Program-made: the position numbers and the translations under genes
Notes under the pieces: generated by a model
What the model saw: the letters and a program-made list of their open reading frames with translations, nothing else
What the model was told of the DNA's origin: nothing
The model's database searches: none
NCBI GenBank assembly: GCA_964017125.1
Contig: OZ024912.1
Span: forward strand, 80,596,649 to 80,660,648
DNA: 64,000 nucleotides
Origin: Flabesymbios commensalis
Lineage: Eukaryota; Annelida; Polychaeta; Terebellida; Flabelligeridae
Reading direction: 5' to 3'
Shown: positions 56,111 to 64,000 of the stretch, in pieces
Layout of the letters: every line of letters begins with the position of its first letter
How positions within the stretch are numbered: the stretch's first letter is position 1

Positions 56111-57339
56111 GAAAGAGTAAAATATTTATAATGGCCGTAGTTGACGTAAAACATTTATGATGATTTCAAATCTGTCAAATCTAAATACTTTATTTCAAAA
56201 TCTTTCTCTTTCAGTTTTTCTTAGTGACACATGCACGACTCACGCACCTGCTGGGATGTTTGTCTTCCATGCCTTCTTCACGGGAATAGATTTTATCTTA
56301 CACAAGAGCGTCAAGCATTGCAGTTATTGCTTAAAGGACTTTATTATCTGATAGTTGTATCTACACTGATCCAATCTGTTGTGGGCGGTATTAATTATTG
56401 TCAACATATTTATATTTCTATGCGGTATTATAAAGTAAATAAAGTATCATATATTTACAAGAGGCATAAATTAAAATTAACGCACATGACTAAACACGAT
56501 TCCTGCCTTGCATTTTAATTATTTTTAGGTCTATATGTAAAATATCCACATCCATTTATCAACATTTATGGAATAGTAATGTTAAGGTTTTTATTGATCA
56601 CATCTTGTCCATGCTGAATTATTGAAACTATACTATTTCCGTCAAACGTGGTGTGCTCAAACAACATTTATGTTTTTAATCAAATAGTATGTTTCTCAAA
56701 AGTGTTTCCTTCGAAATGTCATGCAGATATTTTTCACAGCTTAAACCGACGGTCATCTTTAGAATGGGCATGCGTAGGTCACGTGTACAGACTTTCAGTA
56801 TATTATGTATCTGTATGTATTATGTATCTGTATGTACTGTACATGTCAGTATAATAAACGAATACATATACAGTAGGCCCTCAGGTTAATTGCATTCAGA
56901 TGAGTAGCTATACCCCGATTACAAGACTATGTATACTACTCCAACGAGACACTCACCCACCGCTGTTTTAATGTTAGGCAAACGTCTGAGACGCTGGCCT
57001 AACATTGAACCAACATTGAAAAAATGTAGGGGGTCCGGGGGCTAGGTCGCACAGGGGTTAGTCAGTACAGTGCCTATAATTTTGAGAGTAAATGTATTTT
57101 CGTTCTGTGCTGCCTCCTAGAGAAGGACTGTATCATTACCCTTGACTTAATGTTCAAAGGGTTTTTTCAAAATAACTTATGAAAAAGTAAAAAGACTTTT
57201 TTATTTTGAGGGGTCAAAGTATTTTATTTTACTCAATGTTTGCCATTGAACCTGACAGTTTCAATTCCTATGCTTGTAGTGCCCTATCTAAAGTTAATAA
57301 TCCTTTATACATGTTAAGTTGCATTCTATGATGTTAGTT
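56111..57339. other. Intergenic, nothing recognised
   Basis: Contains short repeats of TATGTATCTGTATGTA (about 56,800-56,840) and one GGCCCAAC-type stretch near 56,975. Open frames of 60-95 codons match no family. Confidence 0.45.
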
Positions 57340-57712
57340 CCAAATATAGAATTTTTCAAAATACGTCCATGGGGGGTTTGTTCGAGCTAAGAACAAATCA
57401 AATGGGGCTTGTTCGACTGTTCAGATTAACCCCACAACATATCTGGTACATCCAACACTGTACAGACACACCCCATCCCATGTTCGAACTACACCCTAGG
57501 GTTGGGTTTGTTCGAACAGTGAAAAATCGAATTTAACATGCTTTTCTGACTCTACTTTGTTTGCAATTTGAAAATAAAGTATGCTAAAAATAGCATATAT
57601 AGTTGAATACTTCTGGACAAAAATATCAGTCTCCTAAATTCATCATTTAAATAATGAAATCATTTTTTCAAAATTTTGTTCGAACTAACCCCGGTCTCTC
57701 CTACAATGTTTG
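57340..57712. repeat. GTTCGAAC-rich block
   Basis: TTGTTCGAGC, TTGTTCGACTG, GTTCGAACTACACCC, TTGTTCGAACAG and GTTCGAACTAACCCCG recur within 350 bp, ending GGTCTCTCCTACA, whose complement resembles the GTAGGGGAGAGTGGGG at 39,411. It may be a decayed element with these ends. The family is not recognised. Confidence 0.5.
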
Positions 57713-58243
57713 AGGGAAAGTCCTCCTGCCCAGCTAACACAAAACATTTGTGTAACATTAATACAACGTCGGCCACGCTATCAATGAGCTATCCTGGCGC
57801 ATATGGCATTGAGATCTCTGTGTTCACCTGGAAAATATATGTGTATACATATTATTAATATTTTGTTAATGAAGTTTTATGAGCTATAATTGAAATAACA
57901 TATATTGATGACATGGCACAAAATGAGAGCATTCACACCAGTTAGATAAGTCGTATAACAATGCATTGCAGTTCCTAAAATTTTTCTTTTATGTTTTATT
58001 ATTTTTCTATTGTTTTATTGACTAAACTGTACTGGCAAATAAAACCATTATTCTAACTATTTCTTGTTTATGTTATATTACTTTGCCAGGGTACAGAGTC
58101 ATCGCTCTCGTCACTAGGCACTCACTTTGTGCACGTCCAAAACAAGCGCGTAGATCTCGGAAACCCTTTCCCCATTACTTGATACATTCCACTACGTCAC
58201 CAAGTCGTTCTCGGAGACCTTACTGCGCTTTGCCTCGAGTTCT
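57713..58243. other. Intergenic, nothing recognised
   Basis: AT-rich with one GGCCCAAC-like stretch near 57,730-57,800. Confidence 0.45.
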
Positions 58244-58446
58244 CGTATTTTTTTGACGTGGTTGTTCAAAATAAGAAATCAGGAATTTCGTCTCTATATC
58301 TAGCCTAACTGGTAAATGCGCAGCACAAAAATTAAAAACCTTTTGCAGTTCTAGTCTATGGACATGTTTACATCATATGGTCATATTGAGAAGCCAAAAT
58401 AAAATCACCTATTTTTTATGATTTTAGCCTGGGTATGGGCTTTTAA
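58244..58446. mobile_element. Foldback MITE family 1, single arm
   Basis: Matches the right half of 1161-1531: TCGTCTCTATATCTAGCC, TTTTGCAGTTCTAGTC, GACATGTTTACATCATATGG, then TTTTAGCCTGGGTATGGG. The left arm is absent. Confidence 0.75.
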
Positions 58447-59391
58447 ATATCATGAATTATTTGCTAAATTGTTAAACTGTTATACCACAAGAACACAACA
58501 TAGTTAGGCCTGCGTCATAGTTAAATGCAGACCGCATTGTCATCGCTGAACCAAATTCATCGCATTTTGTGCATTACAAGAATAAGCCTTGGCACATGCC
58601 AATTAGCATTTAAATTTACCTAATTAAGGCCCACATCTTTTCTCTGTGTGTCTCAACAGCGGCCGGGTATCTAAACATTGGGAAAGCGTTGGGTCAATGC
58701 AGCGCATCAATGGTGATTTCATTGTGGGACAGCGTCGCAGATGATGGCCCAACCTTGGGTTTATGAATCATGTTGACTGGCCCATACAATAGAATGGCAA
58801 CGTATTTCCCATTGCTACACAATTCAAGCCATATAATAATACCATTATATTTCATCCCAGCAAATAAATACAGTCAAATAGGCCACATTAGGAGTGGAGC
58901 CTAGAGGACCGAGAATAGGTGAGCGACAGGCTATCTAGTTTATTAAGATCATGGCACTTCATAACAAAAACCTAAATGATAAGATAATAAATACAGGTTC
59001 AGCTATAGAAACATGTACAAATGTGGAGGATGTAATATACAAACAATACTGAATTAGGCATGTTTGACCTGAATTATTGACCTTTGACCTTGAATTATAG
59101 CCTTGACCTTTGACCCAATGATATTTATTATTAATATACATCAATATACAAACAATCAAACTAATAGCTATCGGCTATGTGAATATATACAGTGAATTTC
59201 TGTTTTTCCCGATCACCTAAAACCACTATTTTCTACTACGATAGGCGAGTAGGCCTACAATACCTATATGAGATGAAAACATGATAAAAAAACTTTGGAC
59301 CCACTTTCCAGGTTCAGCTCCTGGCCCCCTGACTAAAAGCTTTTTTGTTGCGTACAATTACCAACTACTGCACATTAATGCGACACAGTCA
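58447..59391. other. Intergenic with GGCCCAAC-type stretch
   Basis: The stretch at 58,670-58,790 carries TTGGGTCAATGCAGCG and GATGGCCCAACCTTGGG. The rest is AT-rich apart from the receptor-like half-sites listed separately. Confidence 0.45.
59065..59116. promoter_or_regulatory. Cluster of TGACCT half-sites with two DR1 pairs
   Basis: Half-sites TGACCT or TGACCC lie at 59065, 59078, 59085, 59104 and 59111. The pairs at 59078-59090 and 59104-59116 are direct repeats spaced by one base, the classic nuclear-receptor DR1 arrangement (HNF4 or RXR type). No gene start is visible nearby, so a regulatory role is inference. A local GACCTTTGACCTTGAATTAT duplication could explain it too. Confidence 0.35.
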
Positions 59392-59520
59392 GGCCAAGAA
59401 TCATCCAAAAGCCAAAGTGTTATTTTCGCTTCTTGATGTGTCCATAATGTGAACATGTCCATAGACTAGAATTGTGGAAGTCTTTTTAAATTTTCGGTTT
59501 CTGCCTTCAAAACTGCCCTG
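59392..59520. mobile_element. Foldback MITE family 1, left arm
   Basis: CAGGCCAAGAATCATC, TTTTCGCTTCTTGATG and ACATGTCCATAGACTAGAA match the left arm of 1161-1531 in diverged form. A right arm lies at 60,605-60,770, so the two may be ends of one element split by the LINE fragment between them. Confidence 0.62.
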
Positions 59521-59527
59521 CAAAAGT

Positions 59528-60034
59528 GGTAGCCAACGCCCCACGTTTTAGTCATCCCGTTCCTATTCTAAAACGGTTGCATTGCCTTGCTGTCAAGTTT
59601 CGTATTCATTTCAAAATATGCACAATAACTTTCCCAACCCTAAAGGTATCCAACCTGCATATATGGCTGACTTACTTGTTCGGCCGAAACGCTCAAAATA
59701 TCTACGGTCCACAAAATCAAATAGATTTGTTGTTCCCCTTATACAAAACAACTCTGGGATAAGAGGTATCTCTATATCTGGCCCAACCTTATGAAACACC
59801 CTGCCTGTGCCTGTACGTAATGCCGAAACAATTTTAGCATTCAAGAAATTACTTAAATCTCACCTATTTGATCTGGCTATCCCACCTAGCTCCTCAGTAG
59901 TCCGGCTCCCTGTTGACGAACCTGCTTTGGGCACGATTATGATATATGATCACGCTAAGGATCTGTGAGCCTCTGAGGTATGACTGTTGAGGATATAGGC
60001 GCTATATAAGTTGTATTGGTTGCTTGATTGATTG
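59528..60034 (+). mobile_element. 5'-truncated LINE 3' end, CR1/Jockey-like
   Basis: Plus-strand translation across broken frames shows the usual C-terminal layout of CR1-type LINEs: LHCLAVKFRIHFKI, then PAYMADLLV, then GPTL, then LPVPVRNAETILAFKKLLKS. A 3' UTR follows, ending GGCGCTATATAAGTTGTATTG and a TTGATTGATTG tail. Several stops and frame changes are present, so it is an old fragment. Confidence 0.78.
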
Positions 60035-60604
60035 TAGCAAGAGTGTCGAAAGTTTCATTTGTTCAGTTATTTCCGGTTTTTTTTAAAGCGACTCTGTGTG
60101 ATGACATCAATTTTGTTTGTTTTAAATTTCGTAATGAAGTAGTGTATCCCACAGATCACATTTGTATTTTTTTTAGAATTTTCAGATTTAAAAAAATATT
60201 TTTTATCAACATTTCTATGAAGCCGACGAAAACCTAGACAAACATTTTTTATACCAAAAGGACGCTTGAATGTTCACACAGCATTGGGCCACATGTTGAT
60301 GCTGTCGGCCGAGCGGTGGGCAGAAAATCAGTGCTGCAGGTGTATCCCCCATGTCCTGATTTCAAGACACCAATTAGTGGCGATTGATTTGATCTCACTG
60401 TATAAGACGTGGTGATATGTGTTATGAAATGCTGTATAATGCTGACTTGTTTTGTTTACATGGCAATATACGACCTGGAAATAAAACTAGTTAAGTCTTA
60501 ATCTGTGCATTAATTTTTTTTTTAAACTTTTTCGTACTTTCAGTTAAGATCAGTATGCTATATAGCTGAATTGACAAAATTGAAAACTCTCATCCCGCGG
60601 GGTC
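60035..60604. other. Intergenic, nothing recognised
   Basis: AT-rich, with one GGCCACATGTTGATGC stretch near 60,285. Confidence 0.4.
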
Positions 60605-60770
60605 CCTTTAAACTAAATCTCGTCTTTATTTCTTGATTAACTGGTAAACGCGGAATACAAAATGTAAAAAAACTATGTACTCCAATCTATGGAAATGATG
60701 ACATATTGTGGACACATCCAGGAGCCAAAATAAAAATAATGATGTTGACCTGATTGTGTTACTTTAACAA
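60605..60770. mobile_element. Foldback MITE family 1, right arm
   Basis: GGTCCCTTTAAAC at 60,600 followed by CTCGTCTTTATTTCTTGATTAACTGG-like sequence, CCAATCTATGG and AGGAGCCAAAATAAAA matches the family's right arm, strongly diverged. Confidence 0.58.
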
Positions 60771-61193
60771 AATATACCATTGGGACATTCCAATTATGTC
60801 TTGATTAAACATGGTGGTTAATTTAAAAGTGTTTATTTTCTTCTTCAATTTAAAAAAAAAAATCTCAGTTAATCTTCAGCAAGAATTTGAATTTGGAAAC
60901 AACTTTTACAATTACATTCTAACAAGATGCATAAGTGATTTTTTCAAGAGTTTACTAAAATTCCAAGAACATAAACAATTGTGAGTATTTTGTTACAGAC
61001 TATTGTTGTACACACAATATCTAAGTTCGGGGCTTGGTTATATAGTTATTACAATTTCCAGTAACTAGGTGGTGGAGAGGGTGCTGCGATATATATATAT
61101 AATGTTTGGCAGCAATTTACAGGACAACCCCATGTCTACGAACGACATCTACTCTATTAGTATCTTTGGTCAGTATCATTGCAATGTACATCG
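60771..61193. other. Probable 3' UTR and downstream of the fibrinogen-domain gene
   Basis: Lies downstream of the minus-strand stop at 61,194. TTTATT (AATAAA on the minus strand) near 60,832 is a candidate polyadenylation signal. A short TA run is at about 61,090. No other feature is seen. Confidence 0.4.
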
Positions 61194-61441
61194 TTAATTC
61201 CTGGTCAATTTCATTTCTGTGAATTTCAGAGAGTCGTGTTTCATAAAGTGCCACCAGTCCACCCCTTCGGCATGTTGACTGCTGTGTTCAGAGGTCAGGT
61301 ACAGACCGTTCAGATTAGCATGGTGACATCCGTTGTACCACCAGCCGCCCTTATACAAAACAGCACAATTATCTGGATGCTCGTCATTGTCCTCGTCGTT
61401 TGTGGTGAATTTCCGCCCATTATGATAACTCATGGAATCCC
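61194..61441 (-). CDS. Fibrinogen-related protein, last coding exon
   Basis: Encodes the C-terminal 82 residues of a fibrinogen-like domain, as in FREPs, ficolins and tenascin-like lectins, which are usually secreted recognition proteins. Visible motifs in order: GDSMSYHNG; the calcium-site DEDND; DNC...GWWYNGC, with the two cysteines of the conserved last disulphide 13 apart; the binding-site loop NLNGLY; and the ending SLKFTEMKL. On the minus strand the exon starts after a TTTACAG acceptor (61,442-61,448) with two bases of a Gly codon and ends with a stop at 61,194. This joins in phase to the exon at 62,991-63,155 to give ...SGNAG-DSMSYHNG..., the standard domain sequence. The gene's 5' part lies outside the window. 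Confidence 0.93.
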
Positions 61442-62990
61442 CTGTAAACAAATGATGATTTGATTCATCGAAATAAAGAGTGTTATATACCACATAGTCA
61501 TACAGTCATACAGGGACACAGTTCAAGAAATTAGAAGCTGTATGTTTTTTTGGATAATTTGACAAAGTAGCCGTCAATATATGTTATTATACTTAAACAA
61601 GTGTATAGATTATGCAAAAAGCAATACATTTGCATCAAACCCGTTTTAAAATGCCTTAATAATAAAAACCTATCTATAATATTTAAATAGTTTGTCGACT
61701 ATATACTGGATTTTCAAAATAGCTGTTATTACGATTGCAAATAGTCAATAGTTAGAGCCAGGTGTTCTAATTATATGTGGAAAACCCTTGGTTTGGTAGT
61801 TATAAACAATGAGTTATCACATATACTATCCTTTTTAAGTATTCTATCAGTTCTACATTTCAATGATAAGTTTAATGAAAAAATCTTAGATTGTGGCTGT
61901 TGAACCGGACACAGAAACATGTGCATTATCATTTTAATTTAAGCACCAATTTCCAGTAAATGTATGTACATGTTGTGTGGCAAGGGTGATATATTACATT
62001 TTTAGGTCAAAATATTAATCTTTATTTTCGGCATATTATATTTGATGTGATTTAATGTCAGAATAAGAGATTATAATATGAGTTGACAAATGTCGGGATA
62101 ATGAAATTATATTTTTTAATATCAGTATATGACACAGTATTGTAGATGGTAAATAACCCTATAATGTCATAATATTCATTATAATGACATTACAAAGTTC
62201 AGGTTAAGATTACAATGCCGCTACGTGGCACCATTAATTAAATACACAGGTTAATAATCCGAGATAAATATGGTATGACCTTGTTTTGTTAAATAGACAG
62301 TACAATGGGTTTTTTGCAGTTGCATAAAAGTCAGATTTAAATTGTTATTACATAAAACTAGGCAGCACTGCGTTGAGATGTGAGCTGTCGCCGTGTGATT
62401 GAAGACATGTGATCATTTATCTGCCAGTTGAAATGAAATGGTGATTGTCTTAATTGGCGAGACAATACCCGGTGTTCTATGTAAAGTTATTGCTAACAAA
62501 AAAACAGAAGAATTGATCTCGTCGACGCGAGTGCGCTAATGATTAACGTTGGATCATGCATTGACCCAATGTTGGTTTACTGTTGATGCACCGCATACGC
62601 CGTTGGGCCAACATAGAGCAACATTAGGGCAAAGTTACATGTCGTAGCCTCGGAGCTAAAGGATCCTATCTGCCACTCTAACGAGTGTCAGATAGGATCC
62701 TTTAGCTCCGAGGCGACGATGTGGTCCGGGGATTCAAGAGTAAACTTACCGGCATTACCACTGTAATTACCAATAATCAGCCTGTATTTGTCGACATGAC
62801 TCTCAAGAGTAAACTTACCGGCATTACCACTGTAATTACCAATAATCAAGAGTAAACTTACCGGCATTACCACTGTAATTACCAATAATCAAGAGTAAAC
62901 TTACCGGCATTACCACCGTAATTACCAATAATCAAGAGTAAACTTACCGGCATTACCACTGTAATTACCAATAATCAAGAGTAAACTCAC
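61442..62990 (-). other. Intron of the fibrinogen-related gene
   Basis: Runs from GTGAGT (62,990-62,985) to TTTACAG (61,448-61,442) on the minus strand. Its 5' end is filled by the 43-bp donor repeat and the long hairpin. A GGCCCAAC-type stretch lies at 62,545-62,640. The rest is AT-rich without a recognised element. Confidence 0.85.
62642..62719. repeat. Long hairpin in the fibrinogen-gene intron
   Basis: Arms 62,647-62,672 and 62,689-62,714 are perfectly complementary (GCCTCGGAGCTAAAGG start and its mirror). Pairing continues inward as CACTC/GAGTG around a TAAC loop after one mismatch, and outward as TCGT/ACGA after another. The total is about 36 bp of stem. Such near-perfect arms imply recent origin, possibly an inserted foldback. 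Confidence 0.93.
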
Positions 62991-63018
62991 CGGCATTACC
63001 ACTGTAATTACCAATAAT
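62735..63018 (-). repeat. 43-bp minisatellite made of the exon end and splice donor
   Basis: The word CAAGAGTAAAC recurs at 62735, 62804, 62847, 62890, 62933 and 62976. Four steps are exactly 43 bp and one is 69 (43 plus a further 26 bp of exon). On the minus strand each unit reads ATTGGTAATTACAGTGG, AATGCCG, then GTAAGT. The unit next to the real exon has GTGAGT. The repeat therefore multiplies the exon's last bases and its 5' splice site into the intron. Reading through the first donor meets a stop within the next unit. Confidence 0.95.
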
Positions 63019-63155
63019 CAGCCTGTATTTGTCGACATGACTCTCCACATTGAATACTCCATATTCGGCGTATCTCTTCTCATTCAGGAAATTTTCCAAG
63101 CTAATTTTCAATCTGTACCTTCTCTGGTTCGTTAGCAAATTCAGATAAATATTAC
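62991..63155 (-). CDS. Fibrinogen-related protein, penultimate coding exon
   Basis: The 165-bp exon encodes (G)NIYLNLLTNQ...YRLKISLENF...YAEYGVFNVES...DKYRLIIGNYSGNA(G), the middle of a fibrinogen-like domain. Start: after an ATATTTCAG acceptor (ending at 63,156) in phase with one base from the previous exon. End: CCG before GTGAGT, leaving one base that joins GG of the last exon. No frame break is present, so the gene looks functional over the two visible exons. The preceding exon, with the expected GGWTVFQRR and GEFWLG motifs, is not found up to 64,000 and must lie beyond the window. Confidence 0.92.
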
Positions 63156-63442
63156 CTGAAATATTCCATCTTATATCATTGTACAGACAAATGATTATAG
63201 TAATATTTTGAGTTTTTATATCCTTTTTTGTTATTTCCATTTTCTACAGTTAAAATAACATCCAAAATATCATTACACAAGTTCTTAGTTTTATTATTGC
63301 AAATAATAGAACAAACTGGGCTTAAAAGTGATATGAACTTGTTCCGTGGTAATCATAACTGATGCCAATGGACCGATAGGGGTGTTGTTTTGGTGTACAT
63401 TTGCATAAATAAATATAATACATAATAATGTGTGTTTTTGTT

Positions 63443-63448
<6 letters not shown>
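63156..63448 (-). other. Upstream intron, left part
   Basis: AT-rich intronic sequence between the exon acceptor and the tetranucleotide repeat. No exon is recognised. Confidence 0.6.
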
Positions 63449-63531
<83 letters not shown>

Positions 63532-63532
63532 T

Positions 63533-63605
<73 letters not shown>
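63449..63605. repeat. (AATC)n microsatellite, about 39 units
   Basis: Nearly uninterrupted AATC repeat with one TAATC change near 63,531. On the minus strand it is (ATTG)n directly following a LINE 3' end, so it is the expanded tail of that element. The Ile-Asn-Gln-Ser frames across it are artefacts of the repeat. Confidence 0.97.
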
Positions 63606-63607
<2 letters not shown>

Positions 63608-63720
63608 CTTGTATTGCGCCTAAATCCTCAGCATGCTCAGAGGCGCACACATCCTTATCATGATCATGTGTCAATCTACGCATATTTTCACAGGGTTAAC
63701 CCTACGGTTGTCGGACTATT
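63606..63720 (-). mobile_element. Short 5'-truncated LINE 3' end
   Basis: Minus strand: ATGATCATGATAAGGATGTG, CGCCTCTGAGCATG, CTGAGGATTTAGGCGCAATA, CAAGTTTGATTG. This matches the 3' end of the element at 59,528-60,034 (CTAAGGATCTGTGAGCCTCT...GAGGATATAGGCGCTATATAAGTT), so both belong to one LINE family with a TTGATTG tail. Confidence 0.75.
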
Positions 63721-64000
63721 AATAAACGTGAGTTAAATTAATACCTAAATACATGATATATGCATCAAAACAAGACATTTATCTATATAGCTTCAAACAC
63801 TGCTCACATTTATTTTTAAATATTAGCCCTTCAAACACACATGACAAATCCAGCATTAGACATATGGGTTTATATGACAGACAGACGGACAAACAGACAG
63901 TCGTCCTTGTCACATGAGATTGCAGATGCTGCTACAATTGCAAATATATGTATCTTACATTTGTCCAAGTTGTGTTTTAATTATCCCCACTGCATGGCTT
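63721..64000. other. Upstream intron, right part
   Basis: AT-rich. Contains a short GACAGACAGACGGACAAACAGACAG run near 63,876-63,900. No exon is recognised. Confidence 0.5.

Noticed and set aside
61179-61463. Plus-strand frame over the fibrinogen exon
   Set aside because: Antisense shadow of the clearly recognisable minus-strand exon.
63428-63736. Ile-Asn-Gln-Ser repeat protein
   Set aside because: Translation of the AATC microsatellite, which is the tail of a LINE fragment.

Overview
The window is AT-rich, repeat-dense animal DNA. Several features point to a metazoan, most likely a marine invertebrate of mollusc type: intron-split fibrinogen-domain coding exons, long C2H2 zinc-finger genes, L1/Tx1-like and CR1/Jockey-like LINEs, tRNA-derived SINEs and many foldback elements. 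The exact taxon is inference. I saw no operons, CRISPR arrays, or LTR or virus-like elements.

Region 1 (1-39,023) is a tandem amplicon. Copy 1 is 1-15,395, copy 2 is 15,396-33,829, and a shortened copy 3 is 33,830-39,023. A full copy reads, left to right: a patchwork of inverted repeats and MITE-like elements; a 51-bp satellite array; a spacer; a 54-bp VNTR; a hairpin cluster; a degenerate 39-bp repeat; a 36-bp perfect palindrome; a SINE remnant; and a minus-strand gene for a 14-finger C2H2 protein (13,028-14,464 and 30,082-31,518). Copy 1 carries the satellite module twice. Copy 2 carries two extra insertions. One is a 6.2-kb tandem pair of an unrecognised mobile element with ATTTAT at all three junctions. 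The other is a 1.16-kb TIR element flanked by TTAA. Copy 3 has neither a satellite nor a zinc-finger gene, and it stops at the first base of the satellite.

Region 2 (39,024-54,140) holds two decayed minus-strand LINEs, at about 39,460-42,470 (Jockey/CR1-like) and 47,530-53,340 (L1/Tx1-like). Between and beside them are SINEs, a diverged foldback element and a periodic GGCCCAAC-type repeat family.

Region 3 (54,140-60,800) is mostly non-coding. It contains SINE fragments, foldback arms, a 5'-truncated LINE 3' end and a cluster of nuclear-receptor-like half-sites.

Region 4 (61,194-64,000) holds the last two coding exons of a minus-strand fibrinogen-related gene. They join in phase across a 1.55-kb intron. 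The 5' splice site of the upstream exon has been amplified into a 43-bp minisatellite with six donor-like sites, next to a long perfect-arm hairpin.

The genes with good evidence of being host genes are the two zinc-finger paralogues and the fibrinogen-domain gene. The very long repetitive open frames over the satellites are products of stop-free repeat units, not proteins.
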